A stretch of 49,227 bases of DNA, from assembly GCA_900551055.1 (NCBI GenBank), contig URUK01000019.1, positions 1 to 49,227 of the forward strand, given 5' to 3'. Numbering within the stretch: the first letter of the stretch is position 1; each line of letters begins with the position of its first letter. Shown in pieces: positions 40,315 through 47,756 of this stretch. Under the pieces are notes generated by a model. It was not told where the DNA came from, ran no database searches, and saw only the letters and a program-made list of their open reading frames with translations. The DNA is from an uncultured Prevotella sp. (lineage in GTDB: Bacteria; Bacteroidota; Bacteroidia; Bacteroidales; Bacteroidaceae). The position numbers and the translations under genes were made by a program.

Positions 40315-40401
40315 GGGGAGTTAAAGGAGTTAGTGTAGTTAAAGGAGTTAGGGACAAATGCCTTGCTTTTTTACCTTTTCACTTTTTTACCTTTTTACCT
40401 T
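40315..40401. repeat. Hybrid word array between DUF2975 and HTH genes
   Basis: The left side has GAGTTAAAG, GAGTTAGTG, TAGTTAAAG, GAGTTAGGG and the core ACAAATGCCTTGC. The right side has TTTTTACC, TTTTCACTTT, TTTTTACC words, which belong to another word set and do not pair with the left. Confidence 0.75.
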
Positions 40402-40407
40402 TGAAAT

Positions 40408-40632
40408 ATGGGAAAGATAATAGTCAATTTGGATGTGATGATGGCTCGGCGCAAAATGTCGCTTTCCGAGCTGGCCGAGCGTGTAGGGCTTACGCAGGCG
40501 AACCTGTCAATCCTCAAGACAGGCAAGGCCAAGGCGGTGCGCTTCTCTACGCTTGAGGCAATCTGCCGCGAGCTGGAATGCCAGCCGGGCGACATCCTGG
40601 AATACGACGGCGGAAGCCGGGATGAAACCTGA
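40408..40632 (+). CDS. Small HTH (XRE/Cro, YozG-like) regulator
   Basis: 74 residues, essentially one helix-turn-helix domain: IVNLDVMMARRKMSLSELAERVGLTQANLSILKTGKAKAVRFSTLEAICRELECQPGDILEY. This is the YozG-like subgroup normally encoded beside DUF2975 proteins. It is expected to bind DNA as a dimer; the two TTATCG-type dyads around the upstream promoter are the obvious candidate sites, so autoregulation is likely (inference). The M16 gene starts 124 bases later behind its own -7 box. Confidence 0.92.
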   Translation: MGKIIVNLDVMMARRKMSLSELAERVGLTQANLSILKTGKAKAVRFSTLEAICRELECQPGDILEYDGGSRDET

Positions 40633-40725
40633 CAGCATGTATGCGGAATGGCCGACATTGCACGCGAAACATATAAATTTTATTAAATTTAGAATACAAA
40701 CAATATCGCCAATTGTGGAAAAAAC

Positions 40726-40733
40726 TATATTTG
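40726..40733 (+). promoter_or_regulatory. Probable promoter of the M16 peptidase, -7 box
   Basis: TATATTTG 23 bases before the start codon; no clear -33 partner. Confidence 0.5.
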
Positions 40734-40756
40734 TACAAATTTTAAACCAAACTTTT

Positions 40757-43591
40757 ATGAAATTAAAACATCTTTTCGTCGCCGCAGTGCTGTTCGTCAC
40801 AAGCGCAGCGGCAGTTATGGCGCAAGGAATGCAGTTGCCTCCCATACCGGTGGACAACGCGGTAAGGATGGGCAAACTGCCTAACGGCCTTACATATTAC
40901 ATCCGCCATAACGGTTATCCCGAGCATCGTGTCAACTTCTACATCGCCCAGCGCGTAGGCTCCATACAGGAGGAGGAAGACCAGCGCGGACTGGCCCACT
41001 TCCTGGAGCACATGGCCTTCAACGGCTCTGACAACTATCCGGGTGACAGGCTCATCGAATACCTGCGTTCGATTGGCGTTGAGTTCGGTTCCGACTTGAA
41101 CGCTTACACCGCAGTGGACCAGACCGTTTACCGCGTGTGCAACGTGCCTTCAGACAACATTGCGTCGCTCGACTCGTGCCTGCTCATACTCAAGGACTGG
41201 TCGAACGGACTTACTCTCGACGCCAAGGAAATCGACAAGGAGCGCGGAGTAATCCATGAGGAGTGGCGCCTGCGCTCTTCCGCAGGACAGAGAATGCTCG
41301 AACGCAACCTCGAAAAGCTGTATCCCGGCAGCAAGTACGGCAGGCGCATGCCTATCGGTACTATGGAAGTAATCGACAACTTCAAGCCCGAGGTGCTGCG
41401 TGCGTACTACCACAAGTGGTACAGACCTGACAACCAGGCCGTCATCGTGGTTGGTGACGTTGACGTAGACCGCACCGAACAGAAGATAAAGGAAATGTTC
41501 AGCGGCATCAAAATGCCTGAAAACGCCGTTCCTGTGGTTGACGAACCCGTGCCCGACAACAACGAGGCAATCATCATCATCGACAAGGACAAGGAGCAAA
41601 GGCAGGATGTGGTGCAGCTGATGTTCAAGCATGAAGCCGTGCCCGACAGCATGAAGAGCAACATGTTCTACCTTATACAGCAGTATGCCGTAAGCCTCTG
41701 CACCTCGATGCTTAACTCGCGCCTCTCTGAAGTGCAGCAGAATCCTGACTGCCCCTTCGCCGCCGCTTACGTATATGACGGCGAGTACATCTACTCGAAG
41801 ACCAAAGACGCGTTCAACCTGATAATCATTCCGAAGCCCGGCAAGACCGAAGAGGCTGTCAAGGCGGCAATGCGCGAGGTGATGCGCGCCGCCAAGTTCG
41901 GCTACACCGCTACCGAGTATGTCCGTGCAAAGGACGAGTATATGAGCTGGCTGGAGAAGATTTACACCAACCGCGACAAGCAGGAAAACAGCTTCTGGGG
42001 TGACCAGTACCGCGACCACTTCCTCTCCAACGAGCCGATACCTTCCATAGAAGACCAGTACACGACAATGCAGCAGATTACTCCGATGCTTCCCGTCGAC
42101 CTGGCTAACGAGATGGTAAAGGAACTTGTCAGCGTAACCGATACCAACCTCGTGGTTTACGGCACGTACACCGAGAAGGAAGGAGCCGTTTATCCCGCTC
42201 CTGAGGCCATCAAGGCTGCCATCGACGCCGTTCACGGAGAGCAGCTCACGGCGTGGGTTGACAACGTGAAGAACGAGCCGCTCATCAAGGAACTGCCCAA
42301 GAAAGGCAGCATCGTGAGCGAGAAAGAGAACGCGGCACTGGGCTACAAGGAGCTTACCCTTTCAAACGGAGCACGCGTATTCCTGAAGAAGACCGACTTC
42401 AAGGACGACGAGGTTGTGATGAGCGCATCGTCGAAGGGCGGCTCTTCGCTACTCCCCGAGAGCGACATTTCGAACGCGAAGCTCTACGACATGGCGATAA
42501 GCGCCAGCGGACTGGGCAACTTCAGCAATACAGAGCTTGAGAAAGCGCTCGCCGGAAAGCAGGCAAGTGTCAACCTGACGCTGAACAACCTGCATGAAGG
42601 CGCCAGCGGACGCTCTACTCCGAAGGACCTTGAGACTATGTTCCAGCTGACATATCTCTACTTCACAAACGTAACGAAGGACGAAAAGAGCTACAATGCG
42701 CTGATGACCATGCTCGAGAGCACCCTCAAGAATCAGGACCTCTCGCCCGAAAAGGCATTCTCTGACTCGCTTGTTGCCACGCTCTACAGCCACAACCCGC
42801 GCTTCGAGTCGCTGCAGGTTGAGGACCTGAAGAAGGCCAACTATGACCGCATCCTGCAAATTGCCAAGGAGCGTACGGCCAACGCCGGTGATTACACATT
42901 TACCTTCGTGGGCAACTTCGACGAAGCAACCATACGTCCGCTCATCGAGCAGTACATAGCTTCACTGCCTGCAAACGGCGTGAAGGAAGAGTGGAAACCC
43001 GTGTCAAGCTACGCAAAGGGCAACATTGAAAACAAGTTCACGCGCAAGATGGAGACACCGAAGGCCAACTCGTACATCTACTGGTACAACCTCAATGTGC
43101 CGTACACTCAGGAGAACGCGGTTGCTGCCGATGCGGCAGGACAAATCCTCGGCATGGTTTATCTGAAGGCTATCCGCGAGGATGCGAGCGCCGCTTACTC
43201 TACAGGTGCCGCCGGATTTGTAAACCTCGGAGGCGATACGCCGTTCAGCGCGATTGTCGGCGTATGCCCGATGAAGCCCGAAATGTGCGACGTGGCACTG
43301 AAGATTATGAACGACGAGGCACGCAAGATGTGTACGACAGTTGACCCCGACATGCTTGTCAAGGTAAAGGAACTGATGCTGAAGCGTGCCGACGAGGATG
43401 CAAAGACCAACCGCTACTGGGTCAATGCGATAGAAAGTCTTGACGAGTACGGCGTTGACACCGTTACGAAGTACAAGGATGTAATCAACGCTTTGACTCC
43501 AGAGAAGGTTGCGAAGTTCATGAAAGACGTTATCTTCGCAGGCGGAAACAGCGTCAAAGTGGTGATGCTTCCCGAAGCGGAGACGAAATAA
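40757..43591 (+). CDS. M16-family zinc peptidase (insulinase-like), exported
   Basis: 944 residues with an N-terminal signal peptide (LKHLFVAAVLFVTSAAAVMAQ), so periplasmic or outer-membrane associated. The zinc motif HFLEH is inverted (HxxEH) at H81, E84 and H85, and the downstream ligand Glu is in the KERGVIHEEWR region, about 75 residues later. The protein has the usual two M16 halves: residues about 30-480 (active), and about 500-940 (inactive, from KELTLSNGARVFLKKTDFKDDEVVM). The ATG was chosen for the signal peptide; a longer open frame runs upstream but would cross the promoter. It probably degrades short peptides. A strong terminator follows 24 bases after the stop codon. Confidence 0.95.
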   Translation: MKLKHLFVAAVLFVTSAAAVMAQGMQLPPIPVDNAVRMGKLPNGLTYYIRHNGYPEHRVNFYIAQRVGSIQEEEDQRGLAHFLEHMAFNGSDNYPGDRLIEYLRSIGVEFGSDLNAYTAVDQTVYRVCNVPSDNIASLDSCLLILKDWSNGLTLDAKEIDKERGVIHEEWRLRSSAGQRMLERNLEKLYPGSKYGRRMPIGTMEVIDNFKPEVLRAYYHKWYRPDNQAVIVVGDVDVDRTEQKIKEMFSGIKMPENAVPVVDEPVPDNNEAIIIIDKDKEQRQDVVQLMFKHEAVPDSMKSNMFYLIQQYAVSLCTSMLNSRLSEVQQNPDCPFAAAYVYDGEYIYSKTKDAFNLIIIPKPGKTEEAVKAAMREVMRAAKFGYTATEYVRAKDEYMSWLEKIYTNRDKQENSFWGDQYRDHFLSNEPIPSIEDQYTTMQQITPMLPVDLANEMVKELVSVTDTNLVVYGTYTEKEGAVYPAPEAIKAAIDAVHGEQLTAWVDNVKNEPLIKELPKKGSIVSEKENAALGYKELTLSNGARVFLKKTDFKDDEVVMSASSKGGSSLLPESDISNAKLYDMAISASGLGNFSNTELEKALAGKQASVNLTLNNLHEGASGRSTPKDLETMFQLTYLYFTNVTKDEKSYNALMTMLESTLKNQDLSPEKAFSDSLVATLYSHNPRFESLQVEDLKKANYDRILQIAKERTANAGDYTFTFVGNFDEATIRPLIEQYIASLPANGVKEEWKPVSSYAKGNIENKFTRKMETPKANSYIYWYNLNVPYTQENAVAADAAGQILGMVYLKAIREDASAAYSTGAAGFVNLGGDTPFSAIVGVCPMKPEMCDVALKIMNDEARKMCTTVDPDMLVKVKELMLKRADEDAKTNRYWVNAIESLDEYGVDTVTKYKDVINALTPEKVAKFMKDVIFAGGNSVKVVMLPEAETK

Positions 43592-43615
43592 CAAGCTTCA
43601 GAAGCCTGTCGAAAC

Positions 43616-43659
43616 AAAGTCCCCTTGCGGCGCACAGCGCGTCCGTAAGGGGACTTTTT
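43616..43659 (+). terminator. Intrinsic terminator after the M16 gene
   Basis: AAAGTCCCCTT pairs with AAGGGGACTTT, the stem extended by GCGG/CCGT-type pairs, followed by TTTTT. Confidence 0.85.
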
Positions 43660-43709
43660 CTGCCTTGTAGTTAACGCGTTGGCTTTCAATACGTTACATC
43701 CGGCTGTAT

Positions 43710-43797
43710 AAAAGGTGGCCTTTCAGCCTGCAAAAGGCCACCTTTTACAACGCAAAATGCCGTCTTTCACAAGATGAAAGACGGCATTTTGCATTTC
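43710..43797. repeat. 22-base-period dyad array, four units in two mirror pairs (architecture B)
   Basis: Units start at 43710, 43732, 43754 and 43776. Units 1 and 2 are reverse complements with one mismatch (AAAAGGTGGCCTTTC, AAAAGGCCACCTTTT) and units 3 and 4 exactly (AAAATGCCGTCTTTC, GAAAGACGGCATTTT). It lies between convergent genes and could serve as a terminator. Confidence 0.92.
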
Positions 43798-43811
43798 CAT
43801 TGAAAATCATC

Positions 43812-44519
43812 CTAATGCGCTTTGACGGCATCTTCGATTACGAGACCGGCCAGCGTGAAGCCGAACACAGCCGTTATGTGTACCATCGAGCCGTTGGCGC
43901 GCGGCTCCTGGGGCGTTCCGGCGTTGGGCAGAAGCTCGTCGCTGTACACGCATTGGAATTTGCGCGACGGCCTTACGCCGCTCTTCTTAAAACCCTGCCG
44001 CAGCGAACGGGCGAGCGGACAGCCCTCTACCTTCCAGAATTCGGCCACTTTCACTCGTGTAGGGTCGAGCTTACGGGCCGCTCCCATCGACGAGTACAGC
44101 CTCACGCCGGCGTCGCATGCCGTGCGGATAAGCAGCATCTTGTCTTGCAGGCTGTCGATTGCGTCGATGACGTAATCATACTCTTTCAGGTCGAACCGGC
44201 CTGCCGTTTCGGCGCTGAACGCCTCGTGACGCGCGTCAATCTCTGCCTCCGGACTGATTTCCAAGAGGTGTTCTTTCAGCGCGTCAACCTTCACCCGTCC
44301 TACGTTGGGTGCTGTAGCCATGAGCTGCCGGTTGACGTTCGACGGGCATACGCAGTCGGGGTCGACAATAGTCACGCGCCTTACGCCCGAGCGAACCAGC
44401 CCCTCTACGCACCAGCTGCCCACGCCGCCCACGCCGAAAACTATCACCCTGACCTCTGAAAGGCGCGCGGCGGCATCGCCGCCTATGAGCAACCGGGTGC
44501 GTGATTGGAAGTCTGCCAT
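43812..44519 (-). CDS. tcdA: tRNA threonylcarbamoyladenosine dehydratase (TcdA)
   Basis: 235 residues of the ThiF/HesA/MoeB adenylyltransferase family; TcdA cyclises t6A to ct6A at position 37 of ANN-decoding tRNAs, using ATP. N-terminus RTRLLIGGDAAARLSEVRVIVFGVGGVGSWCVEGLVRSGV with the nucleotide-binding GxGGVGS motif (about residues 29-34). Then TIVDPDCVCPSNVNRQLMA, YDYVIDAIDSLQDK (metal and ATP contacts) and the C-terminal GSMVHITAVFGFTLAGLVI, all as in TcdA. The short Cys region (CPLARSLRQGFKKSGV) is the TcdA type. It lies next to dusB, another tRNA-modifying gene, on the same strand. Confidence 0.93.
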   Translation of the reverse strand: MADFQSRTRLLIGGDAAARLSEVRVIVFGVGGVGSWCVEGLVRSGVRRVTIVDPDCVCPSNVNRQLMATAPNVGRVKVDALKEHLLEISPEAEIDARHEAFSAETAGRFDLKEYDYVIDAIDSLQDKMLLIRTACDAGVRLYSSMGAARKLDPTRVKVAEFWKVEGCPLARSLRQGFKKSGVRPSRKFQCVYSDELLPNAGTPQEPRANGSMVHITAVFGFTLAGLVIEDAVKAH

Positions 44520-44522
44520 CTT

Positions 44523-44690
44523 TGATAATTAAGAATTAAGAGTTAAGAATTAAGAAAATATGACTTTGATAATTAAGAGCTAAAGGCTTTATTGAATTAA
44601 GAATTAAGAGTTAAGAATTAAGAAAATAAGCTTTGCAGACAGCCAGTAAGAGTATTTTTCTTAATTCTTAACTCTTAATTCTTAATTCAA
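44523..44690. repeat. Mirrored word-array hairpin with a duplicated left arm
   Basis: Left arm copies at about 44526-44560 and 44599-44630 (AATTAAG, AGTTAAG words, then AAAATATG or AAAATAAGC). The right arm 44656-44690 mirrors the inner copy, including the AGTTAAG variant at word 3. The dusB stop codon (minus strand TAA) is inside the outermost right word. Confidence 0.85.
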
Positions 44691-45662
44691 CATTGCCCTG
44701 CACTGTTCCAGAATGTCCGTCAGTTCGTCAACCGTCTCTGCGCGGAGCATGGCGATGCGCGTCTGCCGGAAGTTCGGAATGCCCTTGAACACGGGGCTGG
44801 CCGCCAGGTGGCGGCGCGTGTGCAGTATGCCGCGATACTCGTCTATGCGTTCCACGTTGATGCGCAGCTGCTCTTCGAGGATGTCTATTTTCCTGTCGAT
44901 GGTGAGCGACGTGTCTGCCGGCTGGCCGTCGAGATGGTCGCGCATTTCCTTGAACAGCCACGGATGTCCGAACGTTGCGCGCCCTACCATCACGGCATCC
45001 ACGCCGTAACGCTCGAACGCCAGCTCGGCCTCTTCGGGCGTGCGGATGTCTCCGTTGCCTATGATGGGAATGCGTATGCGCGGGTTCTGCTTCACGCGGC
45101 CTATCAAAGTCCAGTCAGCCTCGCCAGTGTACATCTGGGCGCGGGTGCGCCCGTGTATCGTCAGAGCCTCTATGCCGCAGTCTTGCAGCTGCTCGGCAAG
45201 GTCTTCTATGACGATGTTCTGCGCGTCCCAACCAAGCCTTGTCTTAACCGTTACGGGCACTTTCACCGCGTCGACCACCGCCCGCGTTATCTTCAGCATC
45301 AGCGGAATGTCGCGCAGCATGCCTGCTCCGGCGCCCTTTCCGGCCACCTTCTTCACCGGGCAACCGAAGTTAAGGTCAATCACGTCGGGCTTGGCCTGCT
45401 CCACAATCCTGGCCGCCTCGGCCATCGACTCTGCGTCGCGGCCGTATATCTGTATGCCGACGGGCCGCTCGTCGTCGCTGATGGTGAGTTTCGACACGGT
45501 GCTTTTGACCGACCGCACAAGGGCTTCGGCGCTCACAAATTCGGTATATACCATGGCCGCCCCGAACCTCTTGCACAGCCTGCGGAAGCCGATGTCGGTG
45601 ACATCTTCCATCGGAGCGAGGAAAAGCGGGCGCGGCCCGAACTGTATGTTGCGGATGTTCAT
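44682..45662 (-). CDS. dusB: tRNA-dihydrouridine synthase DusB
   Basis: 326 residues, flavin enzyme that reduces uridines in the D loop of tRNA. TIM-barrel N-terminal half with FLAPMEDVTDIGFR (about residue 15), the catalytic Cys in DLNFGCPVKKVAGKGAGAGML (about residue 100), and the FMN phosphate site in IIGNGDIRTPEEA (about 200) and AVMVGRATFGHPWLF (about 222). The C-terminal helical domain follows. These motifs fit DusB; bacteria of this group usually have one to three Dus proteins. It sits between dprA and tcdA on the same strand, each gap filled by a hairpin repeat that begins at the stop codon. Confidence 0.95.
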   Translation of the reverse strand: MNIRNIQFGPRPLFLAPMEDVTDIGFRRLCKRFGAAMVYTEFVSAEALVRSVKSTVSKLTISDDERPVGIQIYGRDAESMAEAARIVEQAKPDVIDLNFGCPVKKVAGKGAGAGMLRDIPLMLKITRAVVDAVKVPVTVKTRLGWDAQNIVIEDLAEQLQDCGIEALTIHGRTRAQMYTGEADWTLIGRVKQNPRIRIPIIGNGDIRTPEEAELAFERYGVDAVMVGRATFGHPWLFKEMRDHLDGQPADTSLTIDRKIDILEEQLRINVERIDEYRGILHTRRHLAASPVFKGIPNFRQTRIAMLRAETVDELTDILEQCRAMLN

Positions 45663-45676
45663 TGTCTATATATTTT

Positions 45677-45795
45677 GGAGTTAAGGAGTTATGGAGTTAA
45701 GGAGTTAAGACAAATGCCTTGCTATCTTATCAGCAGTAGATTTCAAACGCAAAGGTTTTGTCTTAACTCCTTTACTCCATAACTCCTTAACTACT
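45677..45795. repeat. Mirrored word-array hairpin, 8-base words, dprA-dusB gap
   Basis: Left arm 45677-45723: GAGTTAAG, GAGTTATG, GAGTTAAG, GAGTTAAG, then ACAAATGCCTTGC. Right arm 45747-45795, on the minus strand: TAGTTAAG, GAGTTATG, GAGTAAAG, GAGTTAAG, ACAAAACCTTTGC. The GAGTTATG variant is at word 2 in both arms. Confidence 0.9.
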
Positions 45796-45801
45796 TTTAG
45801 T

Positions 45802-46926
45802 TTAACTTCTTATCAAATGATAAACTCCCCCTGCCCGGCACTTCACAACGCCCTTCATCTCGAGTGAGAACATCACGGCGGCGAGCCGTCCTGCGGCCAT
45901 GCCCGTGGCGGTTGACAGCGTGTTTATCTGCTGGTCGTTGCCTTTCGCAAGGATGTCGGCCACGGCCTGCTCTTCGTCTGTCAGTTCGGGGAAGAGCGTG
46001 CGCTCTATTCCCGTGCGGCGTGCCGTGGCAAGCCGGGCGTCGTCCTGCCATCCCATGGTGTTCACAAAGTCGTCGGCCGATGTTATGAGGGCGGCCTTGT
46101 TGTCGCGGATAAGGTTGTTGCAACCCTCCGAATACTCGTCGCCCACGCGGCCGGGGAAGGCCATAACGTCGCGGCTATAGCTTTGGGCGATGCGCGCTGT
46201 GACAAGTGCGCCGCCGTGGCTGGCGCTCTCCGCCACCACAACAGCGTCTGCCAGGCCGGCCACTATGCGGTTTCTCCGCAGGAAGTTCAGCTTGTCCGCG
46301 TTGGTGTGCGTAAAGTGTTCTGTAAGAAGTCCGCCGTGTTCGAGCATGCAGTCGGCGGTGTCCTTGTGGCGCGGAGGGTATAGGTTGTCAAGTCCGTGGG
46401 CGAGAACGGCCACGGTGTCAAGCCCTACTGCGAGTGCCTCGCGGTGCGCGCAGATGTCTATTCCGTAAGCCAGTCCGCTGACTATGAGCGTCTCCGGGCA
46501 CAGCTCCGCCAGCCGTCTTACAAACGAGCGGACGCAGTCCTGCCCGTAGGCGGTGCACCGCCGCGTGCCCACAATGCTCACTACGCGGCGGCTGTCGAGG
46601 CATCCCGAGCCGCGAAAGAACATCACCAAGGGCGCGTCTTCGCACGTTGCGAGCCGCTGCGGATAGCCGTCGCCGCCCCAGCAGAGTATCTTCACGCCGG
46701 TGCGCACGGCATATTCCATTTCGCCTTCCGCCCTTTGGCGCGCCTCCCCGATGTCGGCCAGCGCGTCGATGATGCGCTGCGAACACCCCGGGGCTATGCT
46801 CCTGATGTCGCGCCGGTTGTCGATTACGGCCGATGCGCTGCCTGCCGCGCGGCAAAGCTGCGCGGCAACGCCCGGCTGTATGCGGTCGAGCGACGACAGG
46901 ATGAGGGAGGAAAGAACGGCATCCAT
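45802..46926 (-). CDS. dprA: DNA-processing protein DprA
   Basis: 374 residues; DprA binds incoming single-stranded DNA and loads RecA in natural transformation. N-terminal helical region (about 1-70), Rossmann-like core with VSIVGTRRCTAYG (about 115), VSGLAYGIDICAHREAL (about 150), LAHGLDNLYPPRH, then LRRNRIVAGLADAVVVAESASHGGALVTARIA (about 235), and C-terminal winged-helix DML1-like domain (about 315-374: DEEQAVADILAKGNDQQINTLSTATGM). The RNRIVAG and VAES motifs are diagnostic. The start is the first ATG; 133 bases upstream is thioesterase in the same orientation. It also fits the ComEA-like gene at 28613 as another competence-type gene. Confidence 0.95.
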   Translation of the reverse strand: MDAVLSSLILSSLDRIQPGVAAQLCRAAGSASAVIDNRRDIRSIAPGCSQRIIDALADIGEARQRAEGEMEYAVRTGVKILCWGGDGYPQRLATCEDAPLVMFFRGSGCLDSRRVVSIVGTRRCTAYGQDCVRSFVRRLAELCPETLIVSGLAYGIDICAHREALAVGLDTVAVLAHGLDNLYPPRHKDTADCMLEHGGLLTEHFTHTNADKLNFLRRNRIVAGLADAVVVAESASHGGALVTARIAQSYSRDVMAFPGRVGDEYSEGCNNLIRDNKAALITSADDFVNTMGWQDDARLATARRTGIERTLFPELTDEEQAVADILAKGNDQQINTLSTATGMAAGRLAAVMFSLEMKGVVKCRAGGVYHLIRS

Positions 46927-46958
46927 TGTATTTAAGAGTTGAAAAATAGGAAAGACTG

Positions 46959-47055
46959 GGAAGTTAAGAGTTAAGAATTAAGAGTTAAGAAAATATGCTT
47001 CGTTAAACAGTTGGCAAGAGTATTTTTCTTAATTCTTAATTCTTAACTCTTAATT
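46959..47055. repeat. Mirrored word-array hairpin, 7-base words, thioesterase-dprA gap
   Basis: Left arm 46959-46998: AGTTAAG, AGTTAAG, AATTAAG, AGTTAAG, then AAAATATGC. Right arm 47018-47055, on the minus strand: AATTAAG, AGTTAAG, AATTAAG, AATTAAG, AAAAATACTC. The thioesterase stop codon TAA is in the outermost right word. Confidence 0.88.
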
Positions 47056-47448
47056 TCCAAACCCGAACGCCCTGTCATAGTCCTCGCTGTGGGCGAGTTT
47101 GCCGTCAACAAGGCACACAAGGTCAATCACTCCCTTGAAGCACAGCTTGTTGTCGGCGGCGCGGTAGATGTCCTGGTAGAACACGTAGCGCAGCCCTTCT
47201 TTCTTCAGGTTGATGCATGAGATGAACTCGTCGTCGCACCTTAGCGGCGTCTTGTATTGCAGGTTCATCCTCGCCACCACGGCGTCGATGCCGCGGCGGT
47301 GCATCTCTGCGAAGCTAAGCCCGCACTGCTTCAGGAACAGATGGCGCGTATGCTCGGCGTAATGCAGGTAGTTCGCGTTGTTCACTATGCCCTCGATGTC
47401 GCACTCGTAGTCGCGAACCTGCATCCGTGTAGTGAATATATAGTCCAT
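47050..47448 (-). CDS. Acyl-CoA thioesterase, 4HBT (hot-dog) family
   Basis: 132 residues, a single hot-dog domain. YIFTTRMQVRDYECDIEGIVNNANYLHYAEHTRHLFL (about residues 3-38) carries the conserved Asp-rich 4HBT motif (here DIEGIVNNANY), and the following beta strands (VARMNLQYKTPLRCDDEF, YVFYQDIYRAADNKLCFKGVIDLVCL) are typical. It probably hydrolyses an acyl-CoA or acyl-carrier substrate; which one is unknown. The start at 47448 was chosen by family length. A TATCTTTG box ends only 9 bases upstream, so the mRNA may be almost leaderless, or translation may start at 47424 (MQVRDYE). Confidence 0.85.
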   Translation of the reverse strand: MDYIFTTRMQVRDYECDIEGIVNNANYLHYAEHTRHLFLKQCGLSFAEMHRRGIDAVVARMNLQYKTPLRCDDEFISCINLKKEGLRYVFYQDIYRAADNKLCFKGVIDLVCLVDGKLAHSEDYDRAFGFGN

Positions 47449-47456
47449 AACAGGTG

Positions 47457-47464
47457 CAAAGATA
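47457..47464 (-). promoter_or_regulatory. Possible thioesterase promoter, -7 box
   Basis: TATCTTTG on the minus strand, immediately upstream of the start codon; no clear -33 element. Confidence 0.4.
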
Positions 47465-47510
47465 GTGCAAAAAATCGGTATATTCGTTTTTTTAAGGGTT
47501 AAAGTCATTA

Positions 47511-47560
47511 GCTTAGGAGTTAAGGAGTTAGGAAGTTAAGGAGTTAAGACATTAGCTTTG
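47511..47560. repeat. One-armed word array, 8-base words
   Basis: GAGTTAAG, GAGTTAGG, AAGTTAAG, GAGTTAAG and then ACATTAGCTTTG; no complementary arm within 250 bases. A 22-base-period array follows. Confidence 0.8.
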
Positions 47561-47602
47561 TAGGTGGTATTCGGTTCGGGCTTATGCGGCGCATGGCTTT
47601 GC

Positions 47603-47756
47603 AAAAGGTGGCAAACGGCCTTGTAAAAGGCTATCAATTAGCGTGCAAAAGGCCACTTTTGTGGGCTAAAAGGTGGCCTTTTGCAACGCCGTTTGCCATC
47701 TTTCGCATCACTGCTTGTCAATTCCCCTCCCCTCGGGGAGGTTGGGTAGGGGCTTC
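47603..47756. repeat. 22-base-period dyad array, about five units, then a GC palindrome (B and C)
   Basis: Units start at 47603, 47625, 47647, 47668 and about 47690 (one 21-base step). Two units have decayed dyads. A C block (CCTCCCCTCGGGGAGG) at 47722-47756 reaches the stop codon of the DUF2851 gene. Confidence 0.85.
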
